From: an uncultured Odoribacter sp.
GTDB taxonomy: Bacteria; Bacteroidota; Bacteroidia; Bacteroidales; Marinifilaceae
Assembly: GCA_947039985.1 (NCBI GenBank)
Contig: CAMRAP010000045.1
Span: 1-10,295 of the forward strand
Length of the DNA: 10,295 bases
Direction of reading: 5' to 3'
The translations under genes were made by a program, and so were the position numbers. The notes under the pieces were generated by a model. It was given only the letters and a program-made list of their open reading frames with translations. It ran no database searches and was not told where the DNA came from. Positions 1 through 6,892 of the stretch are shown here, one piece after another; the first letter of the stretch is position 1, and each line of letters starts with the position of its first letter.

Positions 1-90
1 TGCCAAACGTGCCCAAACATCATCCGTTGTTTGTACATAAGTCTCTATCTGCTCGTACAGACGGTCGTATTTTGCTAATTTAGAACTCAT
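1..90 (-). CDS. N-terminal fragment of a possible GAF-type free methionine-R-sulfoxide reductase
   Basis: This minus-strand reading frame starts with ATG at 90-88 and is open to the window edge, giving 30 residues that begin MSSKLAKYDRLYEQIETYV. It starts 9 bases after the pepD stop, so it is almost certainly the next gene of the same transcript. The fragment (a helix with YxxLxxQIE, then a TDDxxARLA stretch) resembles the N-terminal helix of small GAF-domain free methionine-R-sulfoxide reductases, which reduce free methionine-R-sulfoxide in the cytoplasm. The catalytic cysteines of that family lie further in and are outside the window, so the function is an inference from a short stretch. 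That it is a real gene start is much surer than the name. Confidence 0.5.
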   Translation of the reverse strand, partial: MSSKLAKYDRLYEQIETYVQTTDDVWARLA

Positions 91-99
91 AGATAAACT

Positions 100-1554
100 T
101 TACTTAAGCGTTTCTAAAATATTCACTAAATGCAACCACCATTTTTCAACAGTAGCTATATTTATTTTTTCATCTGGCGAGTGAACACCTCTTAAGGTAG
201 GACCAAAAGAGATCATATCCATATCGGGATATTTCTCTAAAAATAAGCCACATTCCAATCCGGCATGGATAGAACGCACCAGTGGTTCCTTATCAAAAAG
301 TTGTTTATACGAACGAACAGCTACTTTCAGTAGTTCTGAATTTGGATTAGGTACCCAACCAGGATATCCCTCACCATGCTCTATCTCAGCTCCAATCAAC
401 TGAAAAACAGAAGCAACCATATGGGCTATATTCATTTTCTCAGCATTCATATCACTACGCTGAGAGGTAGTAATCAATATTGTATGCTCTTCTATAAATC
501 GTACTGAGGCTAAATTAGTCGATGTTTCGACCATTCCTGGCATACGACGACTCATTTCAAAAACTCCATGTGGGCAAGCATATAATGAATTCAATAGCTT
601 ATTTGTTGAATCCTTAGATAATACCTCTTCCGGAACTTCTATCGACTCTAAATCCATTGTCAAGCCTGGCTCTGTAATTTTCCACACCTCTTCCATCTCA
701 GCAAAATGAATATTGAAATCAATGCGGACCGTTTCCTTTAATTTTTCATCAAAAACAATCACTGCTGAAGCTTCTCGAGCAATGGCATTTCGTAAATTCC
801 CACCCTCTAGTAAAGCAACAGAGATACCATGCTTTGCATTCATTTCCCATAAAAAACGATTCAGTATTTTAATCGCATTACCTCTACCCTTGTCTATATC
901 ATCTCCAGAGTGTCCACCCTGTAAACCTTTTACACTAATTCTTACGGCAAATTTATGAGCAGGAGTTTTTGTAGTTTCATAAGGCAAGCGCACAAGCGTA
1001 TCAATACCACCTGCACAACCAATAAAGATCTCACCCTCATCTTCTGAATCCAGATTCAGTAGTAATCTGCCATCAAAAAAACCAGATTCTAAAGCAAAAG
1101 CGCCACTCAATCCTGTCTCTTCATCCACTGTAAACAGACACTCTATTCCACCATGCTGAATGTCTTTTGCTGTTAATACGGCTAAAGATGCAGCCATACC
1201 AATGCCATCATCTGCACCTAAGGTTGTTCCCTTAGCTTTCACCCATTCACCGTCAATATAAGGCTGTATTGCATCCTTTTCGAAGTCATGTATGCTGTCT
1301 GAATTTTTCTCGCACACCATGTCCATGTGCGACTGAAGTACGATTTTCGCAACACTTTCCTTACCGAGTGTTGCAGGCTTAGCAATCAATACATTACCTG
1401 CTTTATCTTGCCTGGCTACTAACTGATGTTTTTTAGCAAATCCCATCAGCCAAGCAGCTATTTTTTCTTCTTTACGTGAAGGTCTTGGAATTTTACAAAT
1501 TTCTTCAAAATATTGCCAAACCGTTTCAGGTTTTAATCCTTTCAATATCTCCAT
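100..1554 (-). CDS. pepD: Aminoacyl-histidine dipeptidase (peptidase M20C, cytosolic non-specific dipeptidase)
   Basis: This 484-residue protein has the usual length of the PepD family (E. coli PepD is about 485) and is collinear with it throughout. PepD enzymes are cytosolic di-zinc exopeptidases that cleave Xaa-His and many other dipeptides, feeding amino acid recycling. All expected active-site residues are visible: His76 and Asp78 in LQSHMDMV, Asp115 in TTLGADDGIG, the Glu145-Glu146 pair in VDEETG, Asp169 in NLDSEDEGE and the last metal-binding His458 in GVHSPDEK. The lid/dimerisation region carries GGHSGDD and RNAIAREA, and HAGLECG lies near the C-terminus. There is no signal peptide. 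The start follows the marR stop by 34 bases with no recognisable promoter between them, and the next gene starts 9 bases downstream, so it is probably the middle gene of a marR-led operon. Confidence 0.96.
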   Translation of the reverse strand: MEILKGLKPETVWQYFEEICKIPRPSRKEEKIAAWLMGFAKKHQLVARQDKAGNVLIAKPATLGKESVAKIVLQSHMDMVCEKNSDSIHDFEKDAIQPYIDGEWVKAKGTTLGADDGIGMAASLAVLTAKDIQHGGIECLFTVDEETGLSGAFALESGFFDGRLLLNLDSEDEGEIFIGCAGGIDTLVRLPYETTKTPAHKFAVRISVKGLQGGHSGDDIDKGRGNAIKILNRFLWEMNAKHGISVALLEGGNLRNAIAREASAVIVFDEKLKETVRIDFNIHFAEMEEVWKITEPGLTMDLESIEVPEEVLSKDSTNKLLNSLYACPHGVFEMSRRMPGMVETSTNLASVRFIEEHTILITTSQRSDMNAEKMNIAHMVASVFQLIGAEIEHGEGYPGWVPNPNSELLKVAVRSYKQLFDKEPLVRSIHAGLECGLFLEKYPDMDMISFGPTLRGVHSPDEKINIATVEKWWLHLVNILETLK

Positions 1555-1588
1555 AATCCTATTTGTTGTATTTTTAAAATGACAAGTC

Positions 1589-2014
1589 TTAGCTTATCAT
1601 ATCCGTTAACTTTTTCAATACCCAGACACAAGATTTTATCTCTTGAGAGGAAACGGTAAAAGTCAAATCAGTGTGAATCTGCTCTTCTATACCAATCAAT
1701 ACTTTTTTTACTTCGACACCTTTCTCTGTTAATATCACAAAATTATTACGTTTATCTTCTTTACACATCTTCCGTTGAACAAATCCTCGTTTAGAAAGTG
1801 TATTCAATAATTTTGTCACATTATATTTGTCTTTCTGTAATCTATTCGATATGGTTTGTTGGTTTACATTATCTTCACTCCATAAAACCTGAAGCAATTC
1901 ATACTGTTCCCGACTTAAATCATATCCAGCTTGTATAAAAGCCCTATTTAACGTTTTAGTGTAGCCTCTCTCCACTTTACTGAGATAAGCAACTAATTCT
2001 CTTACATCATCCAT
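1589..2014 (-). CDS. MarR-family winged-helix transcriptional regulator
   Basis: This 141-residue protein has the typical MarR length and layout: an N-terminal dimerisation helix, a winged helix-turn-helix in the middle and a C-terminal helix. The recognition region reads QQTISNRLQKDKYNVTKLL (about residues 52-70), followed by a basic wing with the family signature KEDKRNNFVILTEKG (about 85-99). MarR proteins are homodimeric repressors or activators that usually control their own gene and neighbours and release DNA on binding small phenolic ligands, or through cysteine oxidation. Two cysteines are present, one just before the wing and one near the C-terminus, but the sequence does not show whether they act as sensors. 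It leads an apparent operon with pepD and the partial gene after it. The ligand is unknown. Confidence 0.92.
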   Translation of the reverse strand: MDDVRELVAYLSKVERGYTKTLNRAFIQAGYDLSREQYELLQVLWSEDNVNQQTISNRLQKDKYNVTKLLNTLSKRGFVQRKMCKEDKRNNFVILTEKGVEVKKVLIGIEEQIHTDLTFTVSSQEIKSCVWVLKKLTDMIS

Positions 2015-2022
2015 AGCTTATG

Positions 2023-2083
2023 TTGCAGTTTATACTATCCACAAATATACTATTTTAATACTTAATTACAATATGTACTGCAA
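2023..2083. repeat. Inverted and direct repeats around the marR promoter (candidate operator)
   Basis: A 7-bp inverted repeat, TTGCAGT at 2023-2029 and ACTGCAA at 2077-2083, flanks the marR promoter with centres 54 bp apart. Inside it an 8-bp direct repeat, TATACTAT, occurs at 2031-2038 and 2046-2053, overlapping the -7 box and the predicted transcription start. The repeats are plain in the sequence. Their role as MarR binding sites is inferred from position and from the common autoregulation of MarR genes. AT-rich intergenic DNA yields some such repeats by chance. Confidence 0.4.
2042..2071 (-). promoter_or_regulatory. Bacteroidetes-type promoter of the marR-pepD unit
   Basis: Read on the minus strand, TTG (2071-2069) is followed by 19 bases and then TATATTTG (2049-2042). 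This fits the Bacteroidetes sigma-ABfr consensus TTTG/TTG-N19-21-TAnnTTTG. The predicted transcription start near 2035 would leave a leader of about 20 bases before the marR ATG. The box partly overlaps repeats described among the findings, which suggests autoregulation. Confidence 0.75.
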
Positions 2084-2092
2084 GCAAATCAC

Positions 2093-3112
2093 TTATTTTG
2101 AAAATTGCTCAAAAAACAAAGGCATTGTTTCTAATACTTTTTTTATGACCTCCTCCAAAGGACGTTCCATTTGACCACCAGCGGCATTAAAATGCCCACC
2201 ACCATTGAACCAAATTCGAGCCCATTCATTCACCGGAATCTTCCCTTTCGAACGAAAAGATAGCTTAACTCTCCCTTTTCGCTCTGTGATCTGAATAGAT
2301 ACAGCGACATTATGTACAGAAAGAGGAATATTCACCAAACCTTCCAAATCTCCATCTTTATAATCATATTTTTCTAACTCTTCATTGGTGATTGGCATTA
2401 TCGCAACAGGGTAGCGAGTATCTACCTGTAATTTATTCAGCAATGTATTTCCCATCAATCGCAAGCGAGAAAGATTATTCACTTGATAAATTTGCCTATG
2501 AATAAGATCCTTATCCAAACCAAACTCTAATAAATCGGCTATAATTCGATAAATCTCTGGACGAGATGAGTTATGACTCAATCCTCCTGTATCTGTATTG
2601 ATTCCACAATATAAAGAGTTAGCTATATCTGAAGTAATAACCTCTTTCCCAAAGATTTTAGTAATCACCGTATACAACAACTCACAAGTAGAGGATACCT
2701 TTGCATTTGATATCATAAACTGCTGTAATTCAGGATTAGGATGGTGATCTATCATCACTCTTTCTGCCCTTGCATTGGCAACAATCCCTTCTAATTTACC
2801 TTCACGCATTACCGTATTGTGATCGAGCATAAAAATCAAATCAGCCGCTGAAATCAACTCTTTACATAATTCAGGCTTCTCTTGAAAAGAGATGGCAGAA
2901 GAGATGTTTTTTAGAAACTTTAAATACTCTGGCACATAATCACAAGTTAAAATATGCCAATCTATCCCCACTTGCTCAAATACTTGCGACAAGGCTGAAC
3001 AGGATCCTGCAGCATCTCCATCTGGAGAAATGTGAGGAATAATTACGGCCTTTACATTTTTATCTTGCAGTCTAACTTTTAGTCTACCGATCTCTTTTTC
3101 CAAGTCTTCCAT
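2093..3112 (-). CDS. DHH/DHHA1 family phosphoesterase (NrnA-like oligoribonuclease / pAp phosphatase)
   Basis: This 339-residue cytoplasmic protein has the two-domain layout of the DHH subfamily 1 phosphoesterases, at their usual length. The N-terminal DHH domain shows the manganese-binding motifs in order: H27-x3-D31-G-D33 (HISPDGDA), Asp97 in FMLDHN, D122-H123-H124 (IDHHPN) and Asp174 in NTDTGG. The C-terminal DHHA1 domain carries the substrate-binding GGGHFNAAGG at 304-313. Characterised relatives (NrnA) remove nucleotides from very short RNAs and dinucleotides such as pGpG or pApA, and some also dephosphorylate pAp. Which activity dominates here cannot be read from sequence. It has its own predicted promoter, and a separate promoter for marR lies in the 78 bases after its stop, so it is probably transcribed independently of marR-pepD. 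RecJ is excluded because its longer architecture is absent. Confidence 0.9.
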   Translation of the reverse strand: MEDLEKEIGRLKVRLQDKNVKAVIIPHISPDGDAAGSCSALSQVFEQVGIDWHILTCDYVPEYLKFLKNISSAISFQEKPELCKELISAADLIFMLDHNTVMREGKLEGIVANARAERVMIDHHPNPELQQFMISNAKVSSTCELLYTVITKIFGKEVITSDIANSLYCGINTDTGGLSHNSSRPEIYRIIADLLEFGLDKDLIHRQIYQVNNLSRLRLMGNTLLNKLQVDTRYPVAIMPITNEELEKYDYKDGDLEGLVNIPLSVHNVAVSIQITERKGRVKLSFRSKGKIPVNEWARIWFNGGGHFNAAGGQMERPLEEVIKKVLETMPLFFEQFSK

Positions 3113-3141
3113 ATATCAAAAATCTAATCTTACGTGAACAA

Positions 3142-3149
3142 CAAAGATA
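3142..3149 (-). promoter_or_regulatory. -7 box of the DHH phosphoesterase promoter
   Basis: On the minus strand TATCTTTG matches the Bacteroidetes -7 consensus TAnnTTTG, about 30 bases before the ATG at 3112. The -33 region is imperfect: GTG occurs with 19-base spacing rather than TTG. The box lies downstream of the pseudogene relic, so the gene keeps a promoter of its own. Confidence 0.5.
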
Positions 3150-3212
3150 AAAAATTTTTAACTGAACTCACATAAAATACAGCAAGATAAAACAAGAAAG
3201 TAGGTAGCGATA

Positions 3213-3351
3213 TTACCAATCATCTGTTCTAAAAGAAGATGCGGGTAAAGAAGCTTTGTTATACAAATCCCCTTGAAAAAAGTTTTAAAACTCATATCGC
3301 ACTGCAACTGGGTTCATCACTTTAAAGGCCGATACAACTAGTTCCTTTCCT
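3213..3351 (-). pseudogene. C-terminal relic of a sialate O-acetylesterase (SGNH family), with an in-frame stop
   Basis: One minus-strand frame running from the histidine kinase stop to TAA at 3215-3213 encodes about 45 codons that look like the conserved end of bacterial sialate O-acetylesterases. It contains GKELVV, then NPVAVRYEF, then a TAA stop (3287-3285), then 23 more in-frame codons ending LYNKASLPASSFRTDDW and a normal stop. In intact relatives a NPVAVRY(G/A)W segment is followed after a few residues by NLYN-x-x-GLPASPFRTDxW at the very C-terminus. The relic therefore matches collinearly, with one codon mutated to stop and several substitutions such as GLPASP to SLPASS. Nothing of the catalytic SGNH domain remains, because the intact kinase gene ends where the relic begins. 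The family assignment is from remembered family sequence, not from an alignment. No start codon or expression is expected. Confidence 0.72.
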
Positions 3352-6120
3352 TTATTCAATAGCATAAGGCAGTATAAACCAAAAACAAGTCCCCTTATCA
3401 ACTTCTGAAGTGACGCCAATCTCTCCTCCCAACTGCTCTATGATACTTTTGCATATAGATAAACCCAATCCTGTTCCTTGTGCAAAAGGATTTAGTTTGA
3501 CAAAACGGTCAAATACCCTTTTAATCTTTTCACTAGGTATTCCACAGCCAGTATCTTGGACATATATTTTAATTTGCTTTTCACCTATTAGTTGATAGCC
3601 TAAACTGATTTTCCCTTCAGCCGTAAATTTTAAAGCATTACTTATAAAATTAGAAAGTACCTGCCTCAAGCGATTTTTATCACTCACCAAATAGCACTCT
3701 GGTATTTGTTCTTCAAAAAGAATTGGAACTTGATTCTTTTTTATACTGAGAGAGCAAGCTATTTCAGTACACAGCTGATTTACATCTATTTTACTGGGTA
3801 TAAATTCAAAAGTACCAGCCTCAATTTTAGATAAATCCAAAATATCTGATATTAATTGTAGTAATAAGTCGTTATTTTCTCGAACAATAGCCACATACTC
3901 AAGCTTTTCTTCATTGTTCATCTTACCCTCTGATAATAATTCAGAAAAACCTAAAATCGCATTTAAAGGAGTTCTAATTTCATGACTCATATTAGCTAAG
4001 AATGCAGATTTTAAACGATCACTGATCTCTGCCTTATTCTTGGCTTTAATCAGTTTTTGCTCTGCTTCTTTTAATTCAGTAATATCATAATTTACGCTTA
4101 TGACTTCAAACTTATTAACATCTGTATTCTTTATATTCTTCATTACATTCACTCGAATCCACTTCATCCCCTCTGGCATAGAAACTCTCAATTCAGCACT
4201 ACAATAATCAATCTCACTTTGTTCTATTTGACGAATATAATTAACTATCTTTTTCCTATCTTTTTCATAAACTCCTTGGTAACATTTAAAAATATCACTT
4301 AGGGGTGTCTCTTCACTCTCTCCAATATTACGAAACCATTGAGCCACAGCATATCCTGTTTTTGAATAAAAGTCATATTTACAATAACCAATCTTTCCAT
4401 ATTTACTCACTAAAGAGAACGATCTTTCAAACTCAGCTATTTTACTGTATGCACTGTTTATTTCTGTATTATCAATGTTTATAAATACATAATTCATTAA
4501 ATCCCCTTCAGTATCATATAGCTTACTGACTGTTGTATAGACTTCTATACTAGAAGAACATAAGTTTTGAATATAATGATCTTCTGCTTTAAAAGAGTAG
4601 TTAAAAGAGACCTGTTCTTCTCTACATAATTTTTCTTTGATTTTTTCGGGTATATTCGGATTTTCAAAAAGATTGACATTTAGGATGTTTTCTTTAAATC
4701 CAATCCCGAACATTTCCATATCCTTTTTATTTAAATCAATCAGATATCCCTTCTTATCATACAATTCAATTCCTGCAGGTAAATTATTAAAAATATTACG
4801 AAACAAACTCTCTTTTTGATCTAATACTCGGTTAGTTTTTAACATTTCAGTCACATCAGATAAAAGGCAAGTAACCCTATCTGGACAGGTAGAGTACATA
4901 ATCAGGTGACAATATCTTCCAGTTCCTTCTAAATAATGGGTTTTCTTTAAATGAGTACTATGTCTTAAGACATATTCAATACTAGATAAGTAATCTTTAA
5001 AATCTAATAAAAATTCACTTCCATTATGCCCAATACAATCAACATTCGCATATCCACTTATCTTTTCTAGCGCATAATTTTCATCTAGAATCAAATAATC
5101 AACCAAATTATTATCGGTATCATACAAAGGTTTTAAAGACATATACCCTAATGGCATATGCCTGTATAAACCCTGCAAATAATTTCGCTCTTCCAATACT
5201 TTTTGTTCTGAACGCTGTAAACCTACACAAATATTAATGATATTAGCCAAAGAGGTTATCCATTGACAATCTTCACAAGTCCAGTTGTACTTTTCTTCCA
5301 CAATATCTACTCCTATATAACCCCAAGCTCCAGCATGAGAGATCAAAGGAATGACTATAAGAGATTTGATTTGCTGCAAGGCTAAAAAATCCTTTTCCCA
5401 AGCGGCTTCTATAGGTAGATCTTCTATATCAGACAAGATAATTGATTCTCCATTCTTTATTTGCTCTGTCCACCATGGCGCTAAGGAAACTGGTAAACGA
5501 GTAATTAATTCCTTTTCACGCTCAACACCATTATCAACAGCCTCATACGTACACGATTGAGTCATTTCCTCCCAATCATATTCAATAATAAATGCCCGAC
5601 CAGCCTTAAATGTTGCCAAAACCTCCTCTAGAACTTTATCAACAACAACCGCTGTGTCATCATTTTGTAAAAAAGTAAGTAAGGTGTTTGAAATATTGTT
5701 CAATTGAAACAATAAATTGTTTGTTCTCAAATAAGCAGCCTCTTTTTCACTGCCAATCTCTATATTCGGTACGATTTGTATAGATCCAAGATAGTCCTGA
5801 CTTTCAACTTCAATACCTTTAACATGGATCCAGACCTCCTTATCTTGACAAATGATTGGGAAAATTTTATCGTAATTATATAATTTATCTATAAAGTTAA
5901 GATCTTTCACGATTTTCTCTCGAAAATCTAGTCTGATCATTTGTAAAAAAACAGCAATGGGTATGTGCTGATCTTTTAATCCCAATAAAATTCGGATGTT
6001 ATTTGAGATCGTATAAATTTGATGTTCAAAATCTATTCTCCACCACCCTAGTTTAGAATCAGTTAAAACCAACTCCATCATTTTATTTTCGTCAACCAAT
6101 ATTTTTTTCGCAGTATTCAT
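3352..6120 (-). CDS. Cytoplasmic multi-PAS/GAF sensor histidine kinase
   Basis: This 922-residue soluble kinase has no transmembrane segment or signal peptide. The order inferred from sequence is an N-terminal PAS-like domain (about 15-120), a GAF domain (about 140-305, with SLIVIPLISHAGAWGYIGVD), then three PAS-like domains (about 310-425, 435-555 and 565-685), the last ending in the typical EVISVNYDITELKEAE linker. The kinase core is complete: H-box FLANMSHEIRTPLN with phospho-acceptor His713, N-box RLRQVLSNFISNALKF (818-832), G1 box DTGCGIP (856-862), F-box around RVFDRF and G2 box GTGLGLSI (882-889). There is no receiver or HPt domain, and no response regulator gene is nearby, so it is an orphan whose partner lies elsewhere. 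The ligands of the PAS/GAF domains are unknown. A start at ATG 6120 gives a sensible N-terminus. A relic of another gene abuts its 3' end. Confidence 0.93.
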   Translation of the reverse strand: MNTAKKILVDENKMMELVLTDSKLGWWRIDFEHQIYTISNNIRILLGLKDQHIPIAVFLQMIRLDFREKIVKDLNFIDKLYNYDKIFPIICQDKEVWIHVKGIEVESQDYLGSIQIVPNIEIGSEKEAAYLRTNNLLFQLNNISNTLLTFLQNDDTAVVVDKVLEEVLATFKAGRAFIIEYDWEEMTQSCTYEAVDNGVEREKELITRLPVSLAPWWTEQIKNGESIILSDIEDLPIEAAWEKDFLALQQIKSLIVIPLISHAGAWGYIGVDIVEEKYNWTCEDCQWITSLANIINICVGLQRSEQKVLEERNYLQGLYRHMPLGYMSLKPLYDTDNNLVDYLILDENYALEKISGYANVDCIGHNGSEFLLDFKDYLSSIEYVLRHSTHLKKTHYLEGTGRYCHLIMYSTCPDRVTCLLSDVTEMLKTNRVLDQKESLFRNIFNNLPAGIELYDKKGYLIDLNKKDMEMFGIGFKENILNVNLFENPNIPEKIKEKLCREEQVSFNYSFKAEDHYIQNLCSSSIEVYTTVSKLYDTEGDLMNYVFINIDNTEINSAYSKIAEFERSFSLVSKYGKIGYCKYDFYSKTGYAVAQWFRNIGESEETPLSDIFKCYQGVYEKDRKKIVNYIRQIEQSEIDYCSAELRVSMPEGMKWIRVNVMKNIKNTDVNKFEVISVNYDITELKEAEQKLIKAKNKAEISDRLKSAFLANMSHEIRTPLNAILGFSELLSEGKMNNEEKLEYVAIVRENNDLLLQLISDILDLSKIEAGTFEFIPSKIDVNQLCTEIACSLSIKKNQVPILFEEQIPECYLVSDKNRLRQVLSNFISNALKFTAEGKISLGYQLIGEKQIKIYVQDTGCGIPSEKIKRVFDRFVKLNPFAQGTGLGLSICKSIIEQLGGEIGVTSEVDKGTCFWFILPYAIE

Positions 6121-6210
6121 AATAATCTGGTATTATAAAAATGAATAACAATCACTTTATCGCATAAACAGAGGACTAGCAAGAATAAGCCACTGATCTC
6201 CCATAAATAC

Positions 6211-6720
6211 CTACTTCAAAGACTTCAGGTTCAAACCATACAGCACTATAAAACTCAATGCCCAGAAAGCACCAAAAAACATACCAGCAAGGACCATTGG
6301 AGCAAAACCAGCAAAATAAGGCAATATAAACAACAGTAGAATCTGAGCTGCTGCATATAGATAAAATCCGATACGGCGAAGCTGAAACATCAATACAGCC
6401 CCCAGCAAACTAACTACATATAACACAACTTGCATAATGGCTATTTCACGAGCATGTAAAATAGTGGCTTGAATCATTTCCATGGAAGAGCTCATAAAAT
6501 TAGAAAATACATCTGCAAAACCTCCAGCACCTTCCAGACTCCCCATGGTGGTAGAAAATTGTTCCATTTGCATATTCCCATCCATGAATCCAGCTGTAAA
6601 CACTGAAACTAAACTTGATAATATCCCCCAACCACTACCTATAAAGGTGAGAATACATAAAACCAATAAGAATGTTGGACGTTGCTGTTCGTGTGCTTGT
6701 GTTTCAAAAGGATTTTCCAT
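6211..6720 (-). CDS. Small four-helix inner-membrane protein of unknown function
   Basis: This 169-residue protein has a short polar N-terminus (MENPFETQAHEQQRP) and probably four membrane helices at about 17-42, 93-113, 117-137 and 141-163. Between helices 1 and 2 is a loop of about 50 residues rich in Met, Ser and Gly (MDGNMQMEQF, FSNFMSSSMEM). The first helix, with FLLVLCILTFIGSGWGI, looks like that of uncharacterised Bacteroidetes membrane proteins, but I do not recognise a named family or function. It has its own consensus promoter in the region shared with glyA, divergently oriented. The kinase gene starts 90 bases downstream on the same strand with no clear promoter or terminator between them, so the two may be cotranscribed. 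Confidence 0.82.
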   Translation of the reverse strand: MENPFETQAHEQQRPTFLLVLCILTFIGSGWGILSSLVSVFTAGFMDGNMQMEQFSTTMGSLEGAGGFADVFSNFMSSSMEMIQATILHAREIAIMQVVLYVVSLLGAVLMFQLRRIGFYLYAAAQILLLFILPYFAGFAPMVLAGMFFGAFWALSFIVLYGLNLKSLK

Positions 6721-6760
6721 TATAGTAGATATTAAATTTATAAAATTAAAACATAGGTAA

Positions 6761-6791
6761 CAAAATTAGAAAATATAAATGACTTTCCCAA
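6761..6791 (-). promoter_or_regulatory. Promoter of the small membrane protein gene
   Basis: On the minus strand TTG (6791-6789), 20 bases, then TAATTTTG (6768-6761) is a full match to the Bacteroidetes consensus. It predicts a leader of about 35 bases before the ATG at 6720. It is divergent from the glyA promoter. Confidence 0.7.
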
Positions 6792-6806
6792 GAACTGAAC
6801 ATGCTC

Positions 6807-6820
6807 TTATTTGCAAATAA
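6807..6820. repeat. Perfect 14-bp palindrome midway between two divergent promoters
   Basis: TTATTTGCAAATAA is a perfect inverted repeat. It lies 15 bases from the -33 element of the leftward promoter (6789-6791) and 14 bases from the -33 element of the glyA promoter (6835-6838). A dimeric regulator bound here could act on both genes. The palindrome and spacing are observed; the binding role is inferred. Confidence 0.45.
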
Positions 6821-6834
6821 ATATCTTAAATACC

Positions 6835-6865
6835 TTTGCTTTACAAAATGATTTCTATAAATTTG
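6835..6865 (+). promoter_or_regulatory. Promoter of glyA
   Basis: TTTG (6835-6838), 19 bases, then TAAATTTG (6858-6865) matches the Bacteroidetes consensus exactly, with a leader of about 20 bases to the ATG at 6893. The upstream TTTG is itself part of TACCTTTG (6831-6838), which could serve as a second -7 box, but its only TTG partner (6811-6813) is 17 bases away, shorter than usual. Confidence 0.75.
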
Positions 6866-6892
6866 GCAACAAAATGATTTAACTACAAGATA

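Noticed and set aside
3281..3292. Palindrome AGTTTTAAAACT in the same spacer
   Set aside because: It is AT-rich, falls inside the decaying relic around its internal stop and has no T-run placement suitable for a terminator. Likely chance.
3240..3323. A 28-codon plus-strand frame starting ATG in the kinase/phosphoesterase spacer (MRVKKLCYTNPLEK...)
   Set aside because: It lies antisense to the acetylesterase relic, has no promoter box upstream and no recognisable features. It is most simply a chance frame.
3352..6120. Histidine kinase as cargo of a transposon or integron
   Set aside because: No terminal inverted repeats, target-site duplication, transposase or integrase remains were seen at either end. 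The relic at its 3' side shows a rearrangement but not its mechanism.
6121..6210. Possible separate promoter for the histidine kinase (TATTCTTG-like box on the minus strand)
   Set aside because: Only a near match to TAnnTTTG and no TTG at the right spacing. Not strong enough to list, so cotranscription with the membrane protein gene remains possible.
6482..6760. A 92-codon plus-strand open frame over the small membrane protein gene
   Set aside because: The opposite frame gives a coherent four-helix membrane protein with a consensus promoter, whereas this frame gives no recognisable product.
6866..6892. Riboswitch or structured leader before glyA
   Set aside because: The predicted leader is only about 20 bases, too short for a glycine, THF or SAM riboswitch.
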